In this document: piece by piece, positions 12,087 to 22,579 of the stretch | Layout: each line of letters starts with the position of its first letter | Position numbering within the stretch: the stretch's first letter is position 1 | NCBI GenBank assembly: GCA_026075535.2 | Contig: AP026539.1 | Coordinates: forward strand, 1,426,001 to 1,490,000 | Direction: 5' to 3' | DNA length: 64,000 nt | DNA from: Tricholoma matsutake | Taxonomy: Eukaryota; Basidiomycota; Agaricomycetes; Agaricales; Tricholomataceae | Notes under the pieces: model-generated | Database searches by the model: none | What the model was told of the DNA's origin: nothing | What the model saw: only the letters and a program-made list of their open reading frames with translations | Position numbers and translations under genes: made by a program

Positions 12087-12559
12087 AATTGTAGAATCTG
12101 TGATGAATCACTTCTTTGACAAATTCAAAATTTTTCTTCAAGACCTCTCCAAACATTTATGGGTCATGTGATAAGGTTTGTCGAGGTTCATCAATGGTTC
12201 GTCGTTTGTCGGGCGCCTATTTTGACACTTCGGATCAATAACCCTTCCAACAGTGCCTGATCTCGGAGATAACACTGAATTTGGCTTGTAACTAAAATAG
12301 TCATCTGAATAGAGTGATGTAAATCATAACTAAACCAGATCTGATCGGTTGTCTGGTTGCAGCTGTCCTAATGATGAGCGCTGCCTCTCGATCACTGGCA
12401 GTCGCAATGTAAGGCGAGGCCTGGCGTCGGCTTACAAAAGAAAAGATAGATTATGTATATACAAGTACTTCCAGCTTGTGCCGAAAGGATGAGTAATTGG
12501 ATGTGGTGCGGTGAAACAATGATGTATGCGCAAGTAAGAGAAGGCGCACTGATATGGGA

Positions 12560-12570
12560 AGTTGTGTTCT
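12560..12570 (-). promoter_or_regulatory. Self-priming primer binding site of Gypsy element I
   Basis: On the minus strand AGAACACAACT starts 2 nt after the 5' LTR. It is the exact 11-nt reverse complement of AGTTGTGTTCT at 12758-12748, the predicted RNA 5' end. This is the arrangement known for Tf1, whose RNA 5' end folds back as primer. No tRNA-like TGG start is present. Confidence 0.7.
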
Positions 12571-12572
12571 TC

Positions 12573-12974
12573 TGTTAGGGCGACACCCACTATCTGCTAG
12601 CTAAGACTGTGCAGGTTCTCTCTACAAGAAGGGGGCAGGATCCACGCTCGTGATGGGGGAATTGATGGTTTTGATGTGAGGGGTTATTAATAGGTGAGTT
12701 TGTTGAGATAGGCCTTTCACACTGAAAATGTAGGTGGAATACCTAAGAGAACACAACTGGGGTCCCCTAGGCATATATTTAGGGTTTATATACTATGTTA
12801 CATATATTGTACATTGTTGTTACCGACGCACTCATACATGCGCGTACATTTTGATGCGTGCGAAATAAAATTCTCATGCTATCAAAATGTAGCATCATTT
12901 GGCATCATGTAGCGTAATTCGACATAATAAAATAAAAATGAAAGTTTATTAGGTAATGGGGTGGTTTCCTAACA
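12573..12974 (-). repeat. 5' LTR of Gypsy element I
   Basis: 402 bp. It carries the promoter of the element: TATATAAA on the minus strand at 12792-12785, and 34 nt downstream the predicted start AGTTGTGTTCT. Confidence 0.92.
12785..12792 (-). promoter_or_regulatory. TATA box in the 5' LTR of Gypsy element I
   Basis: TATATAAA on the minus strand, 34 nt upstream of the predicted RNA start at 12758. Confidence 0.6.
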
Positions 12975-14810
12975 CCCAGCTCCTCAGAGATGACGGCATA
13001 CACTTCTGGACCAACCCACATCACTGCTACGGCCTCCACAGGCCCCCATCTCGAGCTCTGAGCCCTGCCGTGTCGTTGCCACATCACCACCAATGATGAC
13101 GACAAACCCAGCTGCAACCGGCCCCATAACAATGACTACAGCCACATCTAGCACCCAAACAACCACCACCACTGCAGGTACCCCCCAGCAAGCCCTAAAC
13201 AATGCACAGCAGCCCAGGAAACGCTGTACATGAGGTTGTACAGACATGTTCATCTGAATGTGTTGTACACTCAACAGACAAATTCTGCTGGCCCCTCCGT
13301 CATCAACAACGATCCAAAAGCACCCCTACACCACCCTGCCCACCCCTACTTGCCACCCAGCATGTTTCCCAACCCCCTTCTGTGTACCCCCAAGCCTATG
13401 TGATCCACCATGTCACCATCAACATGTTCATTGTTGTCAACCTTATCTACTGCTCTGGACCACCCTAGAGCACAGACTGAGGCTCCTGAGCAATGAAAAA
13501 CATGGCTGAACATGGCAGAGCACCCCCGGAACATGTTCACAGCCCCCAGTGTGCCCCTAACAGCCCCAGAAACAAGCTGTATCGCAGCCATGTACATCCT
13601 ACACCCCTGCCACATCACTAATGACATCGTCGACATCTTTCAACACCCCCCGTTCACTGCCTATGCCCCCATTTCCACCCAGATCACCCAAAGCAGCTGC
13701 CGGATTACCATCGAAGTTGGTCAACAATGACCGAATTGCCTAACCCTAAGCTCACCCCAGAACCCCCTGTAACTGAACTGTTTCACCGTCGCCCATGTTG
13801 TACACCCCTGCCGCATCACTAACAACACCGTCAATGCCTGTAGACACCCCCTATCCATTGCCCACACCTGCAGACACCCCCATCCCCACGTTTTGCACTG
13901 TAAGCTGCCCCTGTCCGCCGCCACATCACCACCAGCTCCAATGATGACCTCTACCCCCTCTACCCCCTGCGCTCCACTCAGCTGGGCCCAGCGACTACAA
14001 TGACAACCCAGAGCACCCTTTTCCCAATGCTCGACGTGCAATTATACCCACAAGCCCACTTTGATGCCTCACATGTCCACAAGATCTGCCACATTGTCAT
14101 CAACAATGACTCAACATCGGTGTTGGCATGACATCTCACGCGCCCATGATGTGCTGGACAGCTGTCTGCTCCCCCCAGTTCACCCCTCTGTCCCCTGTTC
14201 CACACCTTGAAATGACTGCCATGTCATCGTCGACTTGTTCAACAATGGTGGCCTGACCTCCTCTGCCCCACTTGGGACCACCCAGCTCACCCCAAACATC
14301 TCGTCCAGTGCCATACAGCATCACTCGACATCATTTACTTGTGGTTCCACCCTGCCTATCTAAGCTCGACCTCAGCCCAGACTCAACACTGACTCGCATC
14401 GTCCTACTTCACTTTCCACTAATTCAGACCCTTCCTGCCCGCTCATTTTATTCAACCTCCCCTCGACTCATTCAGCGCTGGATGGCATCCTTCATTGCCC
14501 TTAACTACTGATGATGCCAGCACAACTACTACATAACTACAGAAGCAACTACCCAAACCAAGAATAACAGCATATTCCCTCCCTGAAATCTGCACCATCC
14601 ATAACCTTGCCTGACCTATGCAAGCAATCCTCACCATCTTCTGCTTCCTCGCCTGTCTCTCCTACACCCCCTTGCCTGCCCCACCGCTGCCTTACAGACT
14701 CACCAGCCACCCCACCAACAGCAGCCCGAACGTTGGAGGAAACCTCCCACAGCCCATCTACATCACTAGCACTGTCCATAGTGCCAGCACCATCACCAAA
14801 CCAGTCCTTG

Positions 14811-15104
14811 TCACACCACTGTCACCAGCACCATCCACATCAACAACCCTGTCCATGTCACCAGCTCCATCGCCAGTACTGTCCATGTCAACAACCTGTC
14901 CACATCACCAGCCCCATCCACATCACCAGCTCCATCCACGTCACCAGCTCCGTCCATGTCACCAGCCCTGTCCATGTCACCAGCCCTGTCCACATCACCA
15001 GCCCCGTCCACATCACCAGCCCCATCCACATCACCAGCCCCGTCCACATCACCAGCCCCGTCCACATCACCAGCCCCGTCCACATCACCAGCCCCATCCA
15101 TGTC
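14811..15104. repeat. 18-bp minisatellite
   Basis: About 14 units of CAGCCCCGTCCACATCAC with C/T and G/A variants, encoding HITSPV hexapeptides in one frame and SPAPST in another. It belongs to the internal region of copy B. The long proline-rich ORFs on both strands are by-products. Confidence 0.85.
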
Positions 15105-15294
15105 AATGGCCATGCCCATCCTTGCCCTTGCCTGTCCTCAACCTTACCTGCCCTCGTCAACACCAGTCCTGATCCAGTCCTCATCATCATCAATCCACTA
15201 CCAGGCAACTCAATGTTTTCACCAATGTGTAAAGTGTGCCTATGACTTGTTGATCCCTCCCTCCACCCCAGTCATTTTTTGGAGTATGAGAGAG

Positions 15295-15477
15295 TGTAAA
15301 AGTTCCTCTTACATCATCATTACATTATCACATGCCTCAGTTATCATATGTTATTCTGATAGTATATAGTCTATACTTCGAGTACTTGTACAGTATTCTA
15401 GAATCCCCCCTTTGAATTATATTAAGTTCCTTATAGTTTTCATGCCCTTGAGTGTTGGAAGCTACAGCTTCCTTCCA
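15295..15477 (+). repeat. 3' LTR of copy B
   Basis: 183 bp, TGTAAAAG...CTTCCTTCCA, followed by target-site duplication CAAAT at 15478-15482. Its left neighbour GGAGTATGAGAGAG is shared with copy A. Confidence 0.85.
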
Positions 15478-15482
15478 CAAAT

Positions 15483-16499
15483 GACAGAAATGGGCCGCAT
15501 CGCACACAAAACAGGCACAGACGATGTTTTCTTTTTCCTGCTTTTTTTTTTTGGGCTTCAACTAACATATAATAATTTATAGGTTCTAACAGTATTATAA
15601 CGACAATGAAAAAAAGAAGCACCCACACCTGATGAACAATGATGAGAAGACAGGAACAGCAAAACCATGCCACCACAACCACCACAGCACCCCCAACCAA
15701 TGCTGAAAGCAAGTGCTCATGGGGTGGAAACAGGGAGCAGCCTGGACAGATGGAGAAGACGGGGAGACAACAACGAGGGAGAACAAAAAAGGGCCCAAGT
15801 GACATCATCGATGTCTCTTGGGCTATAGGTATCTTTTCCCATTTTGTTTCTTGTTAACAAATATTTTTAGGTACAAACCTGTGATTTTGACTACTACTGG
15901 CCCCACCTTCCCCCCCACCACTTCCGTGGGGGGGTGGCCAGGAGGTAGAAAGGACCAGCGACAACAATGACCAGGAGGGCTAGCGCCCACAACGAGGATG
16001 CCAACAATGGACAACCCAACAACAGGGATGCAGATAGGTGCAGGCGGTGGGGGAAGGGTGATGAGGGGCACAAACGATGTCTATTGTTGTTTGAGCCCCA
16101 GGTAATTTTTTTCCATGTTTGCTTCTTTTTTTTTCATTCAACTTATCAACTCTTTAACTTCTAGGTTTTACTGTTGCTGTATCTATGGAAAACCGCCACC
16201 ACCACCCTGCACCACCTCCACAAGCCACTGCTCATGGGGAATGGGAATGGGATGACAATGACGGGGATGGGACAATGACAAGGATGATGAAACAAGGCCA
16301 GGGACAGGGATGACATGAGGAGAGCAGGACAGAGACAGCAGGGGCCACCATGATGCACTGATGACAGGATCTGCATCGTTTTTTTATCTATGTTGTATGC
16401 CCACCCCCCTCGCATCTTGCATGAGGAGGGTTAGTTAGCGGTGATGATGTATGTATGTAGTATACTCTATTTCAATAGCCAAATATATATATTTTTATG
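15483..16499. other. Right part of the outer element: repetitive gene-like modules
   Basis: Contains GCTCATGGGG phrases near 15715 and 16227, a stem-like CAAACGATG...TTGTTTG near 16070, and intron-like tails such as CCCCAGGTAATTTTT. Related phrases are found in the 41.8-42.9 kb region, so the two TIR elements seem to share a module family. No coherent protein is visible. Confidence 0.4.
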
Positions 16500-16740
16500 A
16501 TTCAAATGTCTCCTTAAATGTCTTCTTAATTTCCTTATTGACATGGCTAGGCAGCCCCCTGAGAGCTGATACTTGCAGAAAAGCAGTTTAAGCAGCAATA
16601 TAAGGATAAATTAAGTGAATTTTGCTTAATTCAGGAAGCGACCCTACTTATTCTAAGCAAGATCTCCTTAACAGCCATTTGCTTAATTCTGCTTAATTCT
16701 GCTTAATTTTGACTTTAAGAAGCATTAAGCATAATAAGTC

Positions 16741-19700
16741 AGCATTGGATTTTTCTGATGCTCTGGGATATGAACAGAGCAGAGATCACTGCAATCATTG
16801 ATTTTCAAGATGGTTGTACTTTGGGCCTGCCAGAGTTATTGAGTTTAAAACCCATTTACGCAAGTCCAATGGCAAGTCGTATGCCATGGCAACACTTATG
16901 CTTCTACACTGCACCACGTGCATGTGAAGACTTGTGCTTGAGTCTACTACAGTGCCGCGCGCCCAATAGTTCACACTGAACTTTTATTCCATCACTTGGA
17001 CTCACATGTGACATGACGTTTCAACTCCTATTCCTAGCGAGAAGTGTGAATTACAGAGTTTTGTTGTCTCAGACACTCTCTGCCTCTCACACTCTCCTAG
17101 GTAAAGGTTTTTATCCTTCTCTCTGACTCTCTCACTCTTGTAGCATCATTTCTTGTGATCATCAGCTTGTGTATTTTGGTTCTCCCACCTGTCCCACCAC
17201 TAGTTCACTTATGTACGGGTGTACCTCGAGAATACGAAATGAATTGGGCACCTCCGATGCTGTCGGGGGCGCCGTTTGACCTATTCATAATCATGCCCGT
17301 GAAAAACGAACAAATACCTTGCTATTGGAACGTTAAGAGTGGACTGATTGTGGACTGACGCTTGATCAGACAGTTCGAATCATGAGGTAAGATTACATAG
17401 ACCTGTGTTGATCATGACTAAACACAATAGAAATAAACAAGCGACGCACTGGCAGTACTCGGACTCTCTCGGAGTATACTCCTACCCAAGTTATACCCGT
17501 CAAATATCACCCTCTTCAAACTGACGACTCTCAAGGCCCCCCAGAATGATCAATGGACACCTAAAGGAGTGCAGCCGTTATCATATTGTAGACCGCGTGG
17601 CACTGGGTGATGACGCTGGGGCAGACTGGTCACTGGATTTTCGAAGAGGCTAGACATGCTTATGGACGCTGGACTAGACTGCTAATGCTTGGGAAGGTAC
17701 CTCAGCGGGTATAAAATGAAGATACGAAAATATCCTGGGGTCTGTGTTTATGAAAGCCACTGTTGTGGAGGATCCATCTTGGAGATGAGTCGCCACTTGG
17801 CACTGCATTGGCCGCCTGTTGGCCGTGCAGTCAAAAGATGGGCTCTCTCTCATGCCATCGCAGCATCTGGTTTAACAACGAGGTTGTCTACCTAAGGTTA
17901 TCTGGGATACCACTGCCTCTTTTGTTTGAAGGACGCGGCCCAACAACGGACGACTAGGAATTCCTTGTTTGTAAAAACAGCCTCCAGGGGAAATCGGCCC
18001 GATGAAAAGAGCGGAGTCTGTTGGAAGGACAAGCACGAGTTTCATCTGTTCTCAGTCGCTTTTTTTGATTTTCCCTTCCAATCGGTCATTGTCTCTAGCC
18101 TGCCACTATTCCTGTCTCGATAACGGCGTCATCAGTATCACGTGCAACGTGGAGTCTAGAGTTCGATGGTCTTCTCATCTCAGCCGCCAACATTAGAACC
18201 AGCTACTACTGTGTGTGCGAAAAACTACCAACGCAGACTCGGAGAAGGCTCGAAAAAAAAAACCGATAGGAAAGCTCCTATCCTACTTAATTTGGAAGTG
18301 CTTTCGATCATCAAGGTTTCTAGCCTCGTTCTTCAAGGTTTGGGAAAAATGTTTCTCACGTCTAAATAAGTTGCGTTTTCGGGCCAACCAGGTGCATTTC
18401 ATCAAGTTCATCCCTCGCCCTCCAGTTCTGTCGAAGTCATAAGTCTCGCAAGCTCTTCAAGTATTGATGCCTTCTGCAGCAAATGCTCATCATCGTTCAA
18501 GTTCGTTGGTTTCCAGCTGATTCCAGGAGCATTGCACAGTTGTTGCAAACGCAGGACCATTTGCCTCATTAATGTCTCATTGCTAGTTGTCGGTGTGATC
18601 TCGATTCTTGAGGGAGAAATCTACTTAGTGAGCAGATCAATATATAGCACAGTTGTCTTATTATACATAGCCCATACTGTGTAGTTCCGAGTCAAATGTA
18701 CTCTGAAGTGACACGGCATGTACGCACGTTCTGTTGGATTCAAGATCGATTATCGCTGAGATTCATGTGCCGATTCAAGTCTAACTGACGCCGATGCGGC
18801 ATTAAAACGAGGAACCCTGATAAAGTATCACGATTTAAATACGATTCGAGCGACTTTTTTGAATAATGACAGAGGATATATGCAACAGAGCAGCGACCGC
18901 ACAATTGATTTGGTTTTTGATTGGCTCCCCTTGACACAGCCAGAGCCCCAACCAATCATATCCCAATCACTGTGTTCGTTCGAAATCTGCATATGTATAT
19001 TTGGAGTCATTGAATCGTTGCTTGAATCTCGCTGTGTGACAGAATCGCTTCTTGATCGCCATGCAATAATAATAGAAACGGCCTACAGATAATTGCGCCG
19101 TGATGAGAATAGATGTGATGGAGATCTTGAGGATCTAGCTATAGAAAGAATCACAAATTTATCTCTCAATGCCGCTGTAATCACTTGAATGGAAAGAGGT
19201 GGAACGACACCTAAGAACGCGTTATACCTATATTTGCCCGCGTTGCATCAAATGTTTGATAAGCTGAAGTCATGATCAGTCTACTTAGGGCTCAGCCCGG
19301 GCAGCGCGCGCAAACATAGCCTTGGTAGTCTTGTAATACGACATGCGTCATTAATCTGGGGCGGCACGGTAAATAACCAATGTTCCTTGGGGCTCTGCGC
19401 TCTGCGCTCAGGGCACACAGCTTGATGTGTTTCGCGTCAACCTGCGTCAACGTCACGGTCAAGCAACTGGAGCAACTCGGACTGCATAAGATTGTTATTA
19501 TGATCGGAAATGATCAACAGCTTCGACATCCGAAGCATCCCGACCAAGAATAATCGTGAGATATGTTAAAGTCAAAAAAGGTTAGAACTTTATGACCATG
19601 AAACGGAAATCGGTGCGGATCCCTGAGATAAGAAATTTCTTCAGCCAATCAGCATTCAGAAAGCGGTCGGCTTAACTAATATTCATCAATGCTTAGTCTT

Positions 19701-20224
19701 CACCCGTGATCACCACCGTCACGTGAAGTGTCAACCACGTTTCATTCCAGCGCGATGTCGTAACTTCAAAATGTATGTAATTATGAACTTAGCGCTGTAA
19801 CACTGGGGACAAACCTGGGGGATCTATTATTCAGCTTAGCTCTTAGGGTCGAACGTTCTCAGCGGCCGCTGTTGGTACAACGAAACTCCGGTTTAAAAAC
19901 AGACGCCGAGCACAGCGAATCTGTAACCTTTGACCATTGTCCTTTGTTGGCGATCGTGTCCAATGAATGGCCTGACTTCGAACCTGCCGAGCCTAAACGC
20001 CGAGCGACCCGTGCCTGCATATTACCTATTACTAAATCTCTCCGATCATAATGCTATCCCAATGGTCTTCGGATCGGACTCGAAAAACTTAGGGCTTCTT
20101 CTTGAAGCACTTTGTTCTTGAATTATGCAGTGACGGAATGAACGGCTATCCATCCCCTCTCTACGGAGTATAGAAAGGAGGTTATTCTGCCGTCATGCCG
20201 TCAGCATGTTTTCCACTCGTTACT
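16741..20224. other. Long intergenic stretch without recognised gene
   Basis: CpG-containing sequence, unlike the transposon islands. No ORF matches a family I know. 18720-19060 has several GATTCAAG/CTTGAATC motifs in inverted arrangement, which may be a small TIR element. The last few hundred bases should hold the laccase promoter. Confidence 0.45.
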
Positions 20225-20231
20225 TATAAAG
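20225..20231 (+). promoter_or_regulatory. Candidate TATA box of the laccase gene
   Basis: TATAAAG ends only 8 nt before the first ATG (20239) and 41 nt before the second in-frame ATG (20272). If it is a true TATA box, translation must start at the second ATG. Confidence 0.45.
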
Positions 20232-20238
20232 CCTGATT

Positions 20239-22579
20239 ATGCAGGTGAACCGTTCATTCATCACAAGGCTCATGTTGCTCTCGGCCGGCTTAGCGCTCGC
20301 TCTCTCGTGGGGCACATATGCAGCAATTGGTCCCATCGGTGACGTCCATATTGTCAACAAGTTCATTCAACCGGATGGCTTCAACCGCTCGTGCGTTTCT
20401 TGCCACACTTCCTCTAACATTGTAGACTGTTTTGACTGACAATCCACAGTGCTGTCTTGGCTAGTGGTTCAGCGGGTAGTGCTTCATTTCCAGGTGCACT
20501 TATCAGGGGTTTCAAAGTTTGTCAATCTTTTTTCAAGGTTCAATTGCATGTCTAACTAATCTTCTGCATAAGGGAGACCGTTTCCTCCTCAACGTCATAG
20601 ATTCTCTGACGGATAATTCAATGTTGAAGAGTACAAGTATCGTATGTCATGCAACTCTCGCAACGCTGTTAACGTATCTGATCAAAAAAGTCATTATCAG
20701 CATTGGCACGGGATCTTTCAACACAACACTGGATGGGCTGACGGAGCTGCCTTCGTAACACAATGCCCCATCGCACCTAATAGTTCATTTCTCTATGACT
20801 TCACCGTCCCCGATCAAGCAGGGACATACTGGTATCATTCGCATCTGGGTTCGTTATGTTTTTTCCTCTGCCTCGGTTGTATTCATGAACATTCTTTGTA
20901 GCTACCCAGTACTGCGATGGTCTGAGGGGTCCTCTCGTGATTTACGATCCATTCGACCCCCAGCGCCATTTGTAAGTTTGACATTCAGCTTTTGTTATGA
21001 TTACAAAACTTATTAGTTGATTACAGGTATGATATTGATGATGGTTGGGCACCATCACTTTCTCTTGCCTTCCGATACTCAGTCGTGTTTTGTTTTACAT
21101 TTACAGAGTCAACAGTTATCACGCTTGCAGATTGGTGAGCCCCTCTACCTCGCTGCCAATGGTCGGTCCTCTTCTTACAACCCCTCCTTCCAGGTACCAC
21201 GTTCCAGCACCTTCCGCAGGAACAGCGCCAACAGCCAATTCTACGCTCATCAATGGTTTGGGGCGGTACCGCAATGGACCAGCCTCTCCCCTGTCCGTTA
21301 TTGGTGTTACGCAAGGCAAGCGATATCGATTCAGGCTGGTTGCCATTTCCTGTGATCCAGATTTCCTGTTCTCTATTGATGGTCACACATTGGTACGCTT
21401 TTTGTTCCCCCGTCGAGGGAATCCTGTGTTCTTATTGCTTCTACTACGACGTAGACGATCATTGAGGTCGATGGAGTAAACGTCCAACCGCTGGTGGTAG
21501 ATTCGCTTGATATATTCGCAGGGCAGCGATACTCAGTGGTCCTCGAGGCAAACCAACCCGTCAACAATTACTGGATTCACGCACTGCCTGGCGACCCGAC
21601 AATCAACCCTGGCTCGGCTATCTTGCGCTATTCCGGTGCCCCTGCTGCTGATCCCACTTCAAACTCTAATCTCACGAACCCGATGCTTGAAACGAACTTA
21701 CACCCACTTGAGAACTATGGCGTACCTGGTAAACCTTATCCAGGCGGCGCGGACGTTAATCTCAATCTGAATATTACGTTTAACGAGGAAGCGCAGGCTT
21801 ATAGTATCAACGGAGCGCACTTCGTCCCTCCGAACGTTCCTGTTCTTCTCCAGATCCTCAGCGGAGCTCGTTCGGCTCAAGAGTTGCTGCCTTCTGGAAG
21901 CGTATATACTCTGCCTCCGAACAAAGTAATTGAGGTTTCTATCCCTGGCGGTTCAAATGACTCCCCGGTTTGTACTAAGTTTTGCCAACGTTTATGAAAG
22001 TTTAATTGATGAACTGTCTCCTGATCTGTAGCATCCGTTCCATTTGCATGGGGTATGTTCCGGTCTTCAGTTAGACGGCTGCTGTGGTTAATCGATCCCA
22101 TTCCTTGTAGCATAACTTCCACGTCATAAGAAGCGCCGGAAGTTCCGTCTACAACTACCATGATAATCCCGTTCGCCGTGACGTCGTTAACACTGGTAAC
22201 ACTGGCGACAATGTAACTTTCCGTTTCGAGACGAACAACGCTGGCCCATGGTTCTTGCATTGGTGAGTTTGTCCAAATCATGACAAGAAATTGTTCTCTG
22301 ATTCTCTTGATCCAACAACCTACATAGCCACATAGACTGGCATCTAGAATTGTGAGCAATGCTTAATCATATTTGTGGATGATATATACTAAAAGTATCC
22401 CCATTTCAGAGGCCTTGCGGTCGTCTTTGCAGAAGATCCTCAAACCATCGCCCATGAGACCCCTTCTGGTAAGTTTAATTCATTACTTTGTCGATATTCA
22501 AGTTTTTCTGACACCAGAGTCAGCTCAATGGGATAAACTTTGCCCCACCTACAATGCCTTGCCCGCTAGTGATCACTAG
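20239..22579 (+). CDS. Laccase (multicopper oxidase)
   Basis: Secreted phenol oxidase that couples one-electron oxidation of phenols to reduction of O2 to water. Fourteen exons: 20239-20390, 20450-20516, 20573-20641, 20701-20848, 20902-20971, 21027-21043, 21107-21134, 21194-21392, 21455-21967, 22032-22052, 22111-22262, 22328-22351, 22410-22468 and 22518-22579. This gives 1581 nt, 526 residues, with every junction in phase. The signal peptide ends near residue 28 (before AIGP). All four copper blocks are present: [27 protein letters not shown] and [16 protein letters not shown]. The residue ten after the copper Cys is Leu, the type usually linked to medium redox potential. No stop or missing ligand was seen. 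The start may instead be Met12 at 20272 (515 residues) because a TATAAAG lies just 8 nt before the first ATG. The first Met gives a better n-region with two Arg. Confidence 0.95.

Larger units (their letters stand above)
7404..12974 (-). mobile_element. Gypsy/chromovirus LTR retrotransposon (element I), full length but inactivated
   Basis: 5571 bp on the minus strand. The LTRs at 12573-12974 (5') and 7404-7804 (3') begin TGTTAGG and end CCTAACA, and are flanked by CCCAG on both sides (7399-7403 and 12975-12979). The order gag, protease, RT, RNase H, integrase, chromodomain places it in the Tf1/sushi-like chromoviruses. A Tf1-like self-priming site is present. It is inactivated by at least five in-frame TGA codons, a gag-protease deletion and a mutated integrase Asp. 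It is inserted in the internal region of short-LTR copy B. Confidence 0.93.
6883..15477 (+). mobile_element. Non-autonomous short-LTR retroelement (copy B), interrupted by Gypsy element I
   Basis: The LTRs at 6883-7059 and 15295-15477 are flanked by a perfect 5-bp duplication CAAAT (6878-6882 and 15478-15482). Removing the nested Gypsy element (7404-12974) and its duplicated CCCAG leaves an element of about 3.0 kb. Its internal part (7060-7403 plus 12980-15294) has no gag-pol, only C-rich sequence, an 18-bp minisatellite and a purine-rich tract GGAGTATGAGAGAG before the 3' LTR. It is the same family as 1-1226. Mobility must have depended on another element, probably a Copia or Gypsy relative with matching LTR ends (inference). 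Confidence 0.85.
6460..16740. mobile_element. Outer TIR element holding the nested retroelements
   Basis: Left end 6460-6640 and right end 16500-16740 form imperfect inverted arms. Both start GACTTATT followed by GCTTA and AAGTC/GAGTC blocks, and both are packed with TTAAGG/CTTAAT motifs, up to three GCTTAATTCT units in tandem on the right. Without the inserted LTR element the unit would be about 1.7 kb. No transposase is present. The flanks do not show a convincing target-site duplication, so the exact limits are tentative. Confidence 0.4.

Noticed and set aside
12555..12573. A tRNA primer binding site after the 5' LTR of Gypsy I
   Set aside because: The sequence does not start with TGG, the complement of a tRNA CCA end. 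The self-complementary 11-mer explains the site better.
14607..15369. ORFs of up to 212 codons with HITSPV or SPAPST repeats
   Set aside because: They are generated by the 18-bp minisatellite inside a non-autonomous LTR element and are open in four overlapping frames.
17361..17400. tRNA-like TTCGAAT box
   Set aside because: No matching A box, anticodon arm or acceptor stem could be formed around it.
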